A stretch of 64,000 nucleotides of DNA from Pseudomonas sp. GD03858 (GCF_029840925.1 NZ_JAOCDM010000012.1:1-64000), one strand, 5' to 3'. Shown: positions 49,530-59,593, numbered from the stretch's first letter. Program-made: numbers and translations. Notes: generated by a model not told the origin, from the sequence alone.

Positions 49530-51092
49530 TCAGAGCTTGTTGAACAGGCTCAGCTGCGAAATGCGCGAGAACGCCAGTTGCGAGGCCTCGAGCATGGCCT
49601 GCTGCAGAGTCAGCATGATCGAGGCGTCGGCCATGTCGGTGTTGCCGATGGCGTCCTGGGTGATCTTGTTGGCCGTGGTCAGGCTGGTATTTTCCTGGCG
49701 CTGAATGTCGAGCGAATTGCCCCGCGCACCGATCGAGCCACGGGTGATGTCCACCTGCTCGCGCGCGCTGCTCAGGTTGGCGATGGCCGAGGCGACCGCG
49801 TTCTTGATCGCCAGGTTGTTGCCTTCGGTGCCGGGCGGCGCATCCAGGGCGGCACGCAGCTGGCCGAGCGTCTCCAGCACGTTCTGGTTCTGGTGGTTGT
49901 TGGCGGCCACCGAGAACTGGTCACCGGCCTGCGGCGCACCCGATACCTGGTAGGTGACGCCCGCCACGGTCAGGGCCGGCGCGGTGAAGGTGCCACTGGC
50001 CACCGGCTTGCTGTCGGCGGTCAACGGCTGGGCATAGAACTCGTAGGTGTTGGCACCGGTGAACTTGATCACCGCGCCATTGCTCGGGAAGGTGCTGCGG
50101 TAGGCCGCCTCGTTGGTCACGGCGCTGCCGGTGACCTGGGCACTGGACGGGTTGCCGGCGCCACGGGTGGTGGTCAGCGTGTCCGGACGCGACTGCACGG
50201 TGAATGCATGCCCCGCCACGGCGGCGTCCGGGTCATCGCCTTCCTTCAGCGAAACGTTGACCTCGAACTCGACCCCGCGCAGCGCGATACGGTTGCCGCC
50301 TTCGGTCTTGCTGTCGAACTTGCCGTTGGTGGCGGTTTCGGCGGTGATGTCGTTGCCGCTGGCATCGGTCACGGTGAACTGGGTGGCGCTGGTGAAGGTG
50401 ATCTTGTACGGCTGGCCGGCCGTGAAGCTGTTGCTGTAGGTGTTGCTCGACGTCAGCAGGCCCGGCGACAGCGCGACGCGACCATCGTCGACCGGCGGCG
50501 CGACCAGGGTGGATTCGGTGCGGCTCTTGTTCTTGGCCGAATCGAAAATGCTGAAGCCGGTGTCGTTGGTCGCCAGGTGCAGGGTGTCGGACACCTGCAG
50601 GCTCAGCTGGGTCTGGTCGCCGTGATAGCTGTAGGTGCCGTCGGCGTTGCGCACATAGGGTGGCGACGAAGTCTTGGTGCCGCCGAACATGTAGTCGCCA
50701 TTGGCATCGCGCGAGTTGAGCAGGCCGAAGATGTTGGCCTCGATCTCCTTGAGTTCGGCGCTGATGGAGGTGCGGTCGGCATCGGTGACACCGGCGCTGC
50801 CGGCGCGAATCGCCAGCTCGCTGGCGCGCTGCATGGCCTCGTTGATGGTCGACAGCACGCTCTCTTCCTGCAGCAGCGAGTTGTTCACCGTGGTCATGTT
50901 GCTGTCGTACTGCTTGAGCAGGCCCTGCTGCTGTTGCAGCAGCAGCAGGCGCGCGGCACCGACCGGATCGTCGGCGGCGGTCTGGATGCGCACGCCGCTG
51001 TCGATCTGGGTCTTGGTCTTCATCAGATCGGCGAAGTTCTTGGTGTAGCTGCTGGCGCTCGACTCATAGAACTGAGCGGTGGAAATACGCAC
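49530..51092 (-). CDS. flgL: Hook-filament junction protein FlgL (HAP3)
   Basis: Junction protein between FlgK and the filament, 520 aa. The flagellin-like termini are intact (MRISTAQFYESSASSYTKNF; C-terminal SIMLTLQQAMLEASQLAFSRI). It is longer than enteric FlgL (about 317 aa) owing to a large Thr/Ala/Asn-rich central insertion, as in other P. putida-type proteins. It follows flgK by 12 bases and ends the flgFGHIJKL unit with a terminator. Confidence 0.95.
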   Translation of the reverse strand: MRISTAQFYESSASSYTKNFADLMKTKTQIDSGVRIQTAADDPVGAARLLLLQQQQGLLKQYDSNMTTVNNSLLQEESVLSTINEAMQRASELAIRAGSAGVTDADRTSISAELKEIEANIFGLLNSRDANGDYMFGGTKTSSPPYVRNADGTYSYHGDQTQLSLQVSDTLHLATNDTGFSIFDSAKNKSRTESTLVAPPVDDGRVALSPGLLTSSNTYSNSFTAGQPYKITFTSATQFTVTDASGNDITAETATNGKFDSKTEGGNRIALRGVEFEVNVSLKEGDDPDAAVAGHAFTVQSRPDTLTTTRGAGNPSSAQVTGSAVTNEAAYRSTFPSNGAVIKFTGANTYEFYAQPLTADSKPVASGTFTAPALTVAGVTYQVSGAPQAGDQFSVAANNHQNQNVLETLGQLRAALDAPPGTEGNNLAIKNAVASAIANLSSAREQVDITRGSIGARGNSLDIQRQENTSLTTANKITQDAIGNTDMADASIMLTLQQAMLEASQLAFSRISQLSLFNKL

Positions 51093-51104
51093 GATGGCTA
51101 CTCC

Positions 51105-53147
51105 TTACAAAGCGTTGATCAGGATGCTGAAGGTTTCTTGCGCCGCCTTGATGATCTGCGACGACGCGGTGTAGTAGTGCTGGAACTTGATCAGGTTGGC
51201 CGCCTCATCGTCCAGGTTGACACCGGAAACCCCGTTGCGGCTTTCCTTGGCCGAGTCGAGCACGGCCTTGGTCGCCACGGTGTCGATCTTGGCCTGGTTG
51301 GCCTTGGCGCCGACGCGCTCGACCAGCGAGGCATAGGCGGAGGTGAAACTGGAACCACCACCGGAGTTCACGCCGACCGTGGACTTGGTCTGCAACCCGA
51401 GCAGCGCCTGGGCGTTGCGGTTGTCGGACTTGCCGTCGACGTTGAAGGCGAAGGTGAAGCTGTCGTTGAGCGCCGGACTGCCACCGACGGTGGTCTCCAC
51501 GCTGAAGGTGCGCGGATTGCCGCTGCCATCGAGGATCGGCGCGCCACTGGCGTCACGCATCGGCACGTTGATCGACAGCTTGTTTTCCTGGCCGGGCACG
51601 ATGCTGCCGGTGCCGATGGAGTTGCCCTTGGCGTCGTACAGGGTATAGCCCTGGGTACCGCCGCTGGCGGCCTGGAACACCACGCGCACCGGCATCGAAT
51701 GCTTCATCGAGTCCTGGATCAGCGCGGTGTCGGCGCCGCCGTAGATATCCAGCTTGGCGCCCAGGTTCGGTGGGGTGATGGTGCCGGTCCCGGTATTGCC
51801 ACTGCCGACCGTGCCATTGATCGGCCCGGCGAAGGCCAGCTTGTTGGCATCGGTGAGCACGGTATTGATGGAGCCGGCCGCCGCACGGGTCGGGCTCACC
51901 TTGAAGCTGTCGCCCGCCGCCAGGCCGCCGCCATTGAGCTTGAGGGTGAAACCATCGATCACCGGTGGCGGCGTGGTGGTCAGGTCGAAGTTGCCCATGT
52001 CGGTGCCATCGGAACGGCGCACGCTGTACTGGTTGGGGCCGGTGAACTTGACTTCGTAGTCGTAGGTGGTGAGCGCGCCGCTGTTGGCGATGGTCACGTC
52101 CAGGTTGCCGGAACCGGCGCTGTTGGCCGAGGACGCCAGGCTGCGCTGGCTGATCGCCGCGGCGCTGTTGATGCTGGAGAACAGCGCGCTGCCGAACTGG
52201 CCATTGGCGTCGAGCCCCTGCCCCAGCTGGCTGTTGATGCTGTCGGCCACCACCAGGGCGACACGCCCCAGCTCGTTCATCGACGGGTTGAGCACATCAT
52301 TGCGGTAGCGCAGCAGGCCACCGATCTGCCCGCCAGTGATCACCGAGGTGACGTCCGAGGAGAAGTCCTGGTAGTTGATCTGCAGGCTGTACTGGCTCTT
52401 GTCGGCGGTGCTCGGCACGGCGCTGAGGGTGTTGGCGCGGTTGCCGGTGACCAGCGACTGGCCGTTGCCCAGGTACACATCGTAGTTGCCGTCGCGCTCC
52501 TGCACGGTGACGCCGACCAGCTCGTTGAGCTGGCGCACCGCTTCGCTGCGCGCGTCCAGCAGGTTGTTCGGCGAGGCGCCGGACGCCGACAGCTGGGTGA
52601 TCTGTTTGTTGAGGTCGGCAATGCTCGAGGTCAGCTTGTTGACCTGGCCCGACAACGTGTCGAGCTGGCTGTTGATGCCATCGTTCTGCTTGCTCATCTG
52701 GGCGGAGATGGCATTGAAACGGTTGCTCAGGGTCTGCGCCTGGGTCAGCAGCAGCTGCCGCGACGCCACATCGCTGGGCTTGGCCGAAGCGGTCTGCAGG
52801 GCCGAAAAGAATGCGGTCAGCACCGAGCTGATGCCGGTGTCGCTTTCGGCCAGCAGCTTGTCGATACCGGTGATCTGATCCTGGAACGCCGCCGCGTCGG
52901 TATTGAGCGAGGTCGCCGTCTGCAGTTGGTTGTCCAGATAAGCGTTGTAGATGCGTCGCACGTCCGACAGCGTGGTCCCCGTGCCGACGAAGCCAGCGCC
53001 GATCTGGTGCGACGGCCCGGTGGTCTGGATGGTCTGCTGGCGCGAGTAACCGGAGACCGCCGCGTTGGCGATGTTGTTACCGGTAATGGACAGCGCCGTC
53101 TGGCTGGCATTCAGGCCGGACAGCCCGATCGAGATCAGGTTAGACAT
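51105..53147 (-). CDS. flgK: Hook-filament junction protein FlgK (HAP1)
   Basis: First junction protein on the hook, 680 aa. It has an N-terminal rod/hook motif (MSNLISIGLSGLNASQTALS, ITGNNIANAAVSGYSRQQ) and the conserved C terminus (GVNLDDEAANLIKFQHYYTA). A large internal region makes it longer than the enteric protein, as usual in Pseudomonas. It lies ten bases after flgJ. Confidence 0.96.
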   Translation of the reverse strand: MSNLISIGLSGLNASQTALSITGNNIANAAVSGYSRQQTIQTTGPSHQIGAGFVGTGTTLSDVRRIYNAYLDNQLQTATSLNTDAAAFQDQITGIDKLLAESDTGISSVLTAFFSALQTASAKPSDVASRQLLLTQAQTLSNRFNAISAQMSKQNDGINSQLDTLSGQVNKLTSSIADLNKQITQLSASGASPNNLLDARSEAVRQLNELVGVTVQERDGNYDVYLGNGQSLVTGNRANTLSAVPSTADKSQYSLQINYQDFSSDVTSVITGGQIGGLLRYRNDVLNPSMNELGRVALVVADSINSQLGQGLDANGQFGSALFSSINSAAAISQRSLASSANSAGSGNLDVTIANSGALTTYDYEVKFTGPNQYSVRRSDGTDMGNFDLTTTPPPVIDGFTLKLNGGGLAAGDSFKVSPTRAAAGSINTVLTDANKLAFAGPINGTVGSGNTGTGTITPPNLGAKLDIYGGADTALIQDSMKHSMPVRVVFQAASGGTQGYTLYDAKGNSIGTGSIVPGQENKLSINVPMRDASGAPILDGSGNPRTFSVETTVGGSPALNDSFTFAFNVDGKSDNRNAQALLGLQTKSTVGVNSGGGSSFTSAYASLVERVGAKANQAKIDTVATKAVLDSAKESRNGVSGVNLDDEAANLIKFQHYYTASSQIIKAAQETFSILINAL

Positions 53148-53157
53148 GCTTCAATCC

Positions 53158-54339
53158 TTATAGATTCGTGGTAGTGCCGGCCATGGCGTATTCCTGGGCG
53201 GGCTGCAGCTGTCGGGCAATGCTGATGATCTTGCGGGCATAGTCCGGGTCGGTGGCGTAGCCAGCCTTCTGCAGCTCGCGTGCAAACTGTTCCGGGTTAT
53301 CGGCGGCACCGACCGCATCTTTATAGCGACCGTTGTTCTGCAACAGGCTGACCAGATCGTGGAAGCTGTCCTGGTACGAATCGTAGGAACGGAACGCCGC
53401 CGTTTCCTTGACGAACTGACCATCGCGAAACTCGCTGGTGATCGCCCGCGCCTCGCCACCCTGCCAGCTGCCGCTGGCCTTGATGCCGAACAGGTTGTGG
53501 CTGCTGCTGCCGTCGGCGTTGCGCATGACCGACTTGCCCCAGCCGGTTTCCAGAGCGGCCTGGGCCACCAGGTAGCGTGGATCGATACCGATGCGCTTGG
53601 CCGCCTGCTCGGCCATCGGCAGCATGGTGGCAACGAAGGCGTCACTGTCGCTGAACGCCTTGTTCGGCGCCAACGGCGGCTGGGCCACGGCCCGACCGAG
53701 GATGCGCATGCCCTCGCGCGGCGCGGCGAAGGTCTGCGCCGGCTGCCAGTCGCCCCGGGCCACGCCGGCGAGCGATGGAGCGTTGCGATTGGCGGTGGCG
53801 CCATCGCCGCCAGCGGCGGACGGCACGATGCCTGCCAGCAGACGATCGGTCAGCTTGCCCGGCAGGGCCAGGCGCCGGGAATTGAGCGCCGCGACATCGT
53901 TGCGTGCGACACCGGCCTGCTCGGCATGCACCGGGGCGTCGACGCGATTGCCCCACAACACCGGCGCCGCCCCGTCGGTACGCGGGAACGGGCTGTTATT
54001 GACGCTGTGCCTGGTCTTGCTCAACTGACGCACCAGCACGTCCTGCAGACCGATGCCGCCGCCCTGGCGGGACATGCTCACCGCCAGCTGCTGGTCGTAC
54101 ATGTCGCGGTACTGCTTGACCGTGTCGCTGTTCATCGGGCTGTCTTCGTCGGCCATCACGTCGGTGGCCTTGCGCGACGCCTTGAGCATTTCGCTGACGA
54201 ACAGCGACTCGAATTCCTGGGCCACCTTGCGGATGTTGCCCTCGCTGTCGCGGTCGCCATGCTTGAGCGAACTCAGGCGATTGAGGTCGGTGTAGGAGCC
54301 GCTGTCGGCAACTCCGGAAACCAGGCTTTTCGGGTTCAT
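53158..54339 (-). CDS. flgJ: Flagellar rod assembly protein / muramidase FlgJ
   Basis: Bifunctional periplasmic protein (393 aa): an N-terminal rod-capping domain (VAQEFESLFVSEMLKASRKATDV) and a C-terminal glucosaminidase domain from about residue 235 (ALETGWGKSVM...HNLFGIKASGSW), which opens the wall for the rod. The catalytic Glu in LETGWGK is present. It lies 11 bases after flgI. Confidence 0.96.
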   Translation of the reverse strand: MNPKSLVSGVADSGSYTDLNRLSSLKHGDRDSEGNIRKVAQEFESLFVSEMLKASRKATDVMADEDSPMNSDTVKQYRDMYDQQLAVSMSRQGGGIGLQDVLVRQLSKTRHSVNNSPFPRTDGAAPVLWGNRVDAPVHAEQAGVARNDVAALNSRRLALPGKLTDRLLAGIVPSAAGGDGATANRNAPSLAGVARGDWQPAQTFAAPREGMRILGRAVAQPPLAPNKAFSDSDAFVATMLPMAEQAAKRIGIDPRYLVAQAALETGWGKSVMRNADGSSSHNLFGIKASGSWQGGEARAITSEFRDGQFVKETAAFRSYDSYQDSFHDLVSLLQNNGRYKDAVGAADNPEQFARELQKAGYATDPDYARKIISIARQLQPAQEYAMAGTTTNL

Positions 54340-54350
54340 CCGCGACGTCC

Positions 54351-55466
54351 TCAGATCACGATCAGGTCGGCCTGCAACGCGCCGGCCTGCTTCAGGGCTT
54401 CGAGGATCGCCATCAAGTCGCCCGGCGCCGCGCCGACCTGGTTCACCGCGCGGACGATCTCATCCAGCGTGGTGCCCGGACCGAACTTGAACATCGGCTT
54501 GGCCTCCTGCTCGGCATTGATCCGAGAGCGCGGCACCACCGCGGTCTGGCCATTGGAGAACGGCCCCGGCTGGCTGACGATCGGGTCTTCGGTGATGGTC
54601 ACGGTCAGGCTGCCGTGGGTGACCGCCGCCGGCGAGACCTTGACGTTCTGGCCGATGACGATGGTGCCGGTGCGCGAGTTGATGATGACCTTGGCCACGG
54701 CCTGGCCCGGATCGATCTCGAGGTTCTCCAGGATCGACAGGTAGTCCACGCGCTGGCTCGGATCCATCGGCGCGGTGACCCGCACCGAGCCACCGTCGAG
54801 GGCCTGGGCCACGCCCGGACCGAGCAGCTCGTTGACCTTGTCGACGATGCGCTTGGCGGTGGTGAAGTCCGGGCGATTGAGGTTGAGGGTCAGGCTGTTG
54901 CCCTGGTTGAACCCGCTCGGCACCGCGCGCTCCACTGTCGCGCCGCCTGGAATGCGGCCGGCCGACGGGACGTTGACGGTGATCTTCGAGCCATCGCGGC
55001 CTTCGGCGTCGAAGCCACCGACCACCAGGTTGCCCTGGGCGATGGCGTAGACGTTGCCGTCGATACCCTTGAGCGGCGTCATCAGCAGGCTGCCGCCGCG
55101 CAGGCTCTTGGAGTTGCCGATCGACGACACGGTGATATCCACCACCTGGCCGGGCTTGGCGAACGCCGGCAGGTCGGCGTGCACCGACACTGCCGCGACG
55201 TTCTTCAGCTGCACGTTGCCGGAGCCTGCCGGCACCTTGATGCCGAACTGCGACAGCATGTTGTTGAAGGTCTGCAGGGTGAACGGCGTCTGGGTGGTCT
55301 GGTCACCGGTACCGTTCAGGCCCACCACCAGGCCGTAGCCGATCAGCTGGTTGGTGCGCACGCCAGAAATGCTGGCGATGTCCTTCAAGCGCTCGGCGTG
55401 GGCGGCGAACGCACAGGTCAGGAGAAGTGTCGCGGCAATCAACCGCCTAGCGTTGAACATGGTCAT
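54351..55466 (-). CDS. flgI: Flagellar P-ring protein FlgI
   Basis: Periplasmic P-ring subunit, up to 371 aa, with a Sec signal peptide ([20 protein letters not shown], cut near AHA). The family start of the mature part, [20 protein letters not shown], is evident. The ATG at 55460 is the better start; an ATG two codons upstream is also available. It lies in the flgFGHIJKL series; FlgA (right edge of the window) is its chaperone. Confidence 0.95.
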   Translation of the reverse strand: MTMFNARRLIAATLLLTCAFAAHAERLKDIASISGVRTNQLIGYGLVVGLNGTGDQTTQTPFTLQTFNNMLSQFGIKVPAGSGNVQLKNVAAVSVHADLPAFAKPGQVVDITVSSIGNSKSLRGGSLLMTPLKGIDGNVYAIAQGNLVVGGFDAEGRDGSKITVNVPSAGRIPGGATVERAVPSGFNQGNSLTLNLNRPDFTTAKRIVDKVNELLGPGVAQALDGGSVRVTAPMDPSQRVDYLSILENLEIDPGQAVAKVIINSRTGTIVIGQNVKVSPAAVTHGSLTVTITEDPIVSQPGPFSNGQTAVVPRSRINAEQEAKPMFKFGPGTTLDEIVRAVNQVGAAPGDLMAILEALKQAGALQADLIVI

Positions 55467-55472
55467 CCGTAC

Positions 55473-56168
55473 TCAGAAGGGCCAGAGCGGGCTGATGAAG
55501 AAGCGGTCGAGCCAACCGGGCTGACTGGCGTCGGCGAACGAGCCGGTGCCCGAATAGGTGATGCGCGCGTCGGCCACGCGGGTGGACGGCACGGTGTTGT
55601 CGGTGGCGATATCGTCGGCGCGCACCAGGCCGGCGATGCGCACCAGCTCTTCGCCGGTGTTCAGGGTCATCCACTTCTCGCCGCGCACGGCGATGATGCC
55701 GTTGGGCAGCACTTCGGCCACGGTGACGGTGATCGAACCGGTCAGGGTGTTGCCCTGGGTGGCCTTGCTGTCGCCCTTGGTGCTGCGGTCGCCGCTATAG
55801 CCGGCCTCGAGGGTGAGATCGCCACTGCCCAGCGGGTTGTTGGTGTTCGGCACGGTGCCGAATAGCGAGGTCAGGCCGATGTCCGCCTTGCTGTTCTTCT
55901 GGATCTGCGAGCCGGCGTTCTTGCTCGCCGAGGTACGCTCGTTGAGGGTGATGGTGATGATGTCACCGACCCGGAACGCCTTGCGGTCGGTATACAGGCC
56001 CTGCTCGAAACCGGCCTGGTAGATCGAGCCGTTGTTGGCCGCCGCCGGCAACGGGGTGCGCGGCAGGACCGGCGCATAGTACGGGTCGTTGGGCTTGGGC
56101 GTCGGCGCGACGCAACCGGCCAGCGACACCGCCCCCCCAAGGGCGAAAACGGACAACAGACGCTTCAT
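55473..56168 (-). CDS. flgH: Flagellar L-ring lipoprotein FlgH
   Basis: Outer-membrane L-ring subunit, 231 aa from [19 protein letters not shown]; the lipobox LAGC gives lipid-modified Cys19. Conserved segments [20 protein letters not shown] and [20 protein letters not shown] are present. The frame extends eleven codons upstream without support. It lies six bases before flgI. Confidence 0.96.
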   Translation of the reverse strand: MKRLLSVFALGGAVSLAGCVAPTPKPNDPYYAPVLPRTPLPAAANNGSIYQAGFEQGLYTDRKAFRVGDIITITLNERTSASKNAGSQIQKNSKADIGLTSLFGTVPNTNNPLGSGDLTLEAGYSGDRSTKGDSKATQGNTLTGSITVTVAEVLPNGIIAVRGEKWMTLNTGEELVRIAGLVRADDIATDNTVPSTRVADARITYSGTGSFADASQPGWLDRFFISPLWPF

Positions 56169-56247
56169 GACACTTACCTCACGGTGAAACAGACGCTGCA
56201 ACAGCGAGCGATGGGTCAGCGGCCCGCGCTCGACGGGCCGTCGGGGC

Positions 56248-57033
56248 TTACAGCTGCTGGGTGACGAACGACAGCATTTTGTCGGCGGCGGAGATGACCT
56301 TGGAGTTCATCTCGTAGGCGCGCTGGGTGGTGATCATGTTCACCAGCTCTTCGACGGTGCTGACGTTGGAAGCTTCCAGGGTCTGCTGTTCGGTGGTGCC
56401 GAAACCGTTCAGGCCCGGGGTGCCGACCTGCGGCGCGCCGCTGGCGGCGGTCTCGAGGAACAGGTTGCCGCCGATGGCCTGCAGACCGGCCGGGTTGATG
56501 AAGTCGGCGGTCTGGATATTGCCGATGACCTGCGCAGCCGGGTTGCCCACGGTGGTGATCGACACGGTGCCGTCCTTGCCGACGGTGAAGGTCTGCGCGT
56601 CCGGCGGCACGACGATGGCCGGCTCCAGCGAGAAACCGTTGGCGGTGACGATCTGGCCATCGGAGTTCAGGTGGAAGGTGCCGTCACGGGTGTACGACAC
56701 GGTGCCATCGGGTTGCAGGATCTGGAAGAAGCCACGACCGTTGACCGCCATGTCCAGCGGGTTCTCGGTGGTCTGCAGGCTGCCGGCGATGAAGCTCTTC
56801 TGGGTGCCGACGATGCGCACGCCGGTACCGACCTGCAGACCCGAAGGCAGCTCGCTGTCCTGGGTCGACTGCGCGCCAGGCTGACGCTTGATCTGGTACA
56901 GCAGGTCCTGGAACTCGGCGCGATCACGCTTGAAGCCGGTGGTCGAGACGTTGGCCAGGTTGTTGGAGATGACCGCGAGGTTGGTGTCCTGGGCGGACAG
57001 GCCGGTTTTAGCGACCCAAAGAGCCGGAAGCAT
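56248..57033 (-). CDS. flgG: Flagellar distal rod protein FlgG
   Basis: Rod protein (261 aa) with typical rod motifs: [40 protein letters not shown] and a C-terminal [17 protein letters not shown]. It lies 48 bases after flgF in the same operon. Confidence 0.97.
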   Translation of the reverse strand: MLPALWVAKTGLSAQDTNLAVISNNLANVSTTGFKRDRAEFQDLLYQIKRQPGAQSTQDSELPSGLQVGTGVRIVGTQKSFIAGSLQTTENPLDMAVNGRGFFQILQPDGTVSYTRDGTFHLNSDGQIVTANGFSLEPAIVVPPDAQTFTVGKDGTVSITTVGNPAAQVIGNIQTADFINPAGLQAIGGNLFLETAASGAPQVGTPGLNGFGTTEQQTLEASNVSTVEELVNMITTQRAYEMNSKVISAADKMLSFVTQQL

Positions 57034-57081
57034 TTAGTGTTCTCCTCGTGCGCCTGTTTTATGGCACCCGTTCAAATGTGG

Positions 57082-57822
57082 TTAGCCGATTTGCAAGACG
57101 CGCGCCATGGCTTCATCGCCTTCCTTGGCCGCGTTCATCATCTTGACGTGCAGTTCGAACTGACGGGACAGCGCCAGCACCGAGGTCATTTCCTCGACGG
57201 CATTGACGTTGCTCGACTCCAGGAAGCCCGAGACCACGCGAACATTGACGTCGGCGTCGGCGGGCTGGCCATTGGTGGTGCGGATCATGCCGTCCGGCCC
57301 CTTGTTCAGGCCCTTGATGTCAGGGTTGACCAGCTTGATGCGGTCGACCTCGGCCATCACTCGAGGGTCCTCGCCCATGGCGCGGATACTGATGGTGCCG
57401 TCGTCACCGACCTCGACCTTTTGCTCGGGCGGAATGGCGATCGGGCCGCCATTGCCGATCACCGGCATGCCATTGCCGGCGCGCAGCACACCGAGGGCAT
57501 CGATGTTCAGGCTGCCGGTGCGCACATAGGCTTCGCTGCCATCGGGCGCCTGCACGGCGATGAAACCCTTGCCGCTCACGGCCACATCCAGTTCGCGACC
57601 GGTCTCGACCAGGGCGCCTTCACTGAAGTCGGTGGCCGGACGCTCGGTCATGGCGAAGGCGCGCGCCGGAAAGCTGTCGCCGAACACCGGCATCGAACGC
57701 GCCTGCTCCAGATCACGCTGGAAGCCATGGGTGGAAACGTTCGCCAGGTTGTTGGCATGGGCCTTCTGCGCCAGCGCGTTCTGGCTGGCGCCGGTCATGG
57801 CCACATAAAGCATCTTGTCCAC
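57082..57822 (-). CDS. flgF: Flagellar proximal rod protein FlgF
   Basis: Rod protein of 246 aa. A GTG start (VDKMLYVAMTGASQ) was chosen because AGGAG lies five bases upstream and it gives the family length; the longer frame covers the promoter. The [20 protein letters not shown] motif is present. First gene of flgFGHIJKL, preceded by an RpoN promoter with a palindromic GCGGCAA site further upstream. Confidence 0.95.
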   Translation of the reverse strand: MDKMLYVAMTGASQNALAQKAHANNLANVSTHGFQRDLEQARSMPVFGDSFPARAFAMTERPATDFSEGALVETGRELDVAVSGKGFIAVQAPDGSEAYVRTGSLNIDALGVLRAGNGMPVIGNGGPIAIPPEQKVEVGDDGTISIRAMGEDPRVMAEVDRIKLVNPDIKGLNKGPDGMIRTTNGQPADADVNVRVVSGFLESSNVNAVEEMTSVLALSRQFELHVKMMNAAKEGDEAMARVLQIG

Positions 57823-57870
57823 AGCATCTCCTCTACGCGCACCTTGCCGCGCTGTCGTTGACAAGGTCAA

Positions 57871-57886
57871 AGCAATTATCGAACCA
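57871..57886 (-). promoter_or_regulatory. Sigma-54 (RpoN) promoter of flgF
   Basis: TGGTTCGATAATTGCT on the minus strand with GG-N10-GC spacing, about 50 bases before the GTG. The group is FleR-dependent in P. aeruginosa. Confidence 0.85.
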
Positions 57887-57961
57887 AACTGATAGAACCC
57901 CTTTAATACGGGACTTCCAGGGGGGCTAACAGGCATCGAGCGTCAGTTTGTCGGCGAATCT

Positions 57962-57977
57962 TTGCCGCAGGCGGCAA
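57962..57977. promoter_or_regulatory. Palindrome TTGCCGCAGGCGGCAA upstream of flgF (candidate activator site)
   Basis: A perfect 7-bp inverted repeat (TTGCCGC/GCGGCAA) lies about 80 bases upstream of the flgF -24 element, a normal distance for a sigma-54 enhancer site. The same half-site is iterated before flgB. It could also serve as a hairpin after the small gene that ends at 57985. Confidence 0.45.
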
Positions 57978-57984
57978 GGCCCCG

Positions 57985-58173
57985 TCAGTTGGCCCGGCAG
58001 GCGCCATTGTTGTAGGGCCCGGAGTGACGCTTCCAGCCCTCCCCCGGATCGCTGGCCGAGCACATGTAGCGCCCGGTCGCCAGGCTTTGCCACTGGTACC
58101 AGGGCGCTGGCGCGGCCTGCAGCGAAAGCGCGATCAACAACGCGCCGGCCACCACGAGCATCGACTTGTTCAT
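57985..58173 (-). CDS. Small secreted protein of unknown function between flgE and flgF
   Basis: 62-aa protein starting MNKSMLVVAGALLIALSLQA, a clear Sec signal peptide with likely cleavage after residue 20 or 21. The mature part is about 41 aa, rich in Trp, Tyr and Gly, with two cysteines (38 and 59) that could form one disulfide. AGGAGG lies about eight bases upstream of the ATG, so it is very likely translated. It does not match a flagellar family I recognise. It is on the flagellar strand between the flgE terminator and the flgF promoter. Confidence 0.72.
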   Translation of the reverse strand: MNKSMLVVAGALLIALSLQAAPAPWYQWQSLATGRYMCSASDPGEGWKRHSGPYNNGACRAN

Positions 58174-58199
58174 GGCATCAACCTCCTCTGCCGGATGTG

Positions 58200-58223
58200 A
58201 AAAAGCCCCTGCAAGCAGGGGCT
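58200..58223 (-). terminator. Intrinsic terminator of flgE
   Basis: On the minus strand AGCCCCTGC-TT-GCAGGGGCT is followed by TTTTTC, 17 bases after the flgE stop codon. Confidence 0.9.
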
Positions 58224-58240
58224 CTATCACGCCACGCTCA

Positions 58241-59563
58241 TCAGGTCATCTGGATGATGGTCTGCATGATGGTGCTTTCGGTGGAAATGGTCTTGGCGTT
58301 GGCCTGGTAGTTGCTCTGCGCCTTGATCAGGTTGACCAGTTCGCCGGTCAGGTCGACGTTGGAGTCTTCCAGGGAACTGCCGGCGATGCGACCCAGCGTG
58401 CCGGTGTCCGGCTCGCCGATGATCGCCACGCCAGAGGCATAGGATTCCTTCCAGGCAGTGGCACCGACCGGGGTCAGCCCCTGCAGGTTGGCGAAGTTGG
58501 CGACCACCACCTGGCCGATCACCTTGTTCTGACCATTGGTGAAATTGGCGAACATGTTGCCGCTCTGATCGACGGTCAGGCCGGCGAGCTCACCGGTGGC
58601 GTAGCCATCCTGGTCCTTGGCGGTAGTGGCCGAGGCCGCGTTGTACTGGGTGGTCGCCAGCATGTCCAGGGTCACGCCACCAGCGCGCGCGGTGGCGCCG
58701 TTGCTTACCCAGTTGCCCGCGGCGTTCTTCTCGGCCGGCACCCAGTTGGCCAGCTGGAAGGTTTTGTCGGCACCGATGGTCAGGCCACCCGTGACCGGGC
58801 CGGCAGCCATCGCGGCGGTATTCAGCTGCCCTCCAGAGGTGAACGGCAGCTTGTTCACCAGCGGCGTGCTCAGGGTCGGGTCGGCCGGGTTGCGGCCACC
58901 GATGGTGGTGTACATGGTCCAGGAATTGGTGCCGGCATCCTTGACGAAGTACTGGTTCATCTGGTGCTCGTTACCCTGACTGTCATAGACCGGGGTATTG
59001 AAGGTGTAGTTGTAGCTGTTGACGTTGGTCGGATCGAACGGCGTCACCTTCGGCTGGTCGGCACTGGAGTTCAGGTTGACGGTTTCGGAAATGCGACCGG
59101 TCGGCCGCGGCGCCAGGTTCGAGGTGTCGATCTTCAGGTCGGTCAGCACGCCCGGGATGACCTTGCCGCTGTCATCCACCGCGTAACCCTGCAGGTTGGC
59201 GCCGTTGGCGTTGACCACGTAGCCTTCCTTGTCGCTGTAGAACGCGCCGGAACGGGTGTAGATGCGCGAGCCGTTGTCGTTCAGGGCGAAGAAGCCGTTG
59301 CCGTCGATGGCCATGTCCAGCGCCTGGCCGGTGCCATTGATGTTGCCCGGATTGAACATCTGCGAGACCGCCATGGTCTTCACGCCACTGCCCACCTGGG
59401 TCTTGCCGCCGGCGGTGCCACGAATGGACTGGGAGTACTGGTCACCGAACTCGGCGCGCGACGCCTTGAAGCCGGTGGTGGCGACGTTGGCAATGTTGTT
59501 GCCGGTGACGTTCAGGGATTTGTTCGCCGCGTAGAGACCGCTAAGGCCGATATTGAAAGACAT
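58241..59563 (-). CDS. flgE: Flagellar hook protein FlgE
   Basis: Hook subunit (440 aa). Family termini are intact: MSFNIGLSGLYAANKSLNVT, NIANVATTGFKASRAEFGDQ, and a C-terminal LINLIKAQSNYQANAKTIS-like segment (LVNLIKAQSNYQANAKTI). The middle is the Thr/Asn/Gly-rich surface domain. It follows flgD by 30 bases and closes flgBCDE with a terminator. Confidence 0.97.
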   Translation of the reverse strand: MSFNIGLSGLYAANKSLNVTGNNIANVATTGFKASRAEFGDQYSQSIRGTAGGKTQVGSGVKTMAVSQMFNPGNINGTGQALDMAIDGNGFFALNDNGSRIYTRSGAFYSDKEGYVVNANGANLQGYAVDDSGKVIPGVLTDLKIDTSNLAPRPTGRISETVNLNSSADQPKVTPFDPTNVNSYNYTFNTPVYDSQGNEHQMNQYFVKDAGTNSWTMYTTIGGRNPADPTLSTPLVNKLPFTSGGQLNTAAMAAGPVTGGLTIGADKTFQLANWVPAEKNAAGNWVSNGATARAGGVTLDMLATTQYNAASATTAKDQDGYATGELAGLTVDQSGNMFANFTNGQNKVIGQVVVANFANLQGLTPVGATAWKESYASGVAIIGEPDTGTLGRIAGSSLEDSNVDLTGELVNLIKAQSNYQANAKTISTESTIMQTIIQMT

Positions 59564-59593
59564 GTACTCGCTCCTTGTGCCGATTCTGCGGCG

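Noticed and set aside
49578-53174. Very long plus-strand frame (about 1198 codons) opposite flgL and flgK
   Set aside because: Antisense shadow of two well-recognised genes in high-GC DNA; the translation is Gly/His/Arg/Val-rich low complexity and passes through the intergenic gap without a start signal.
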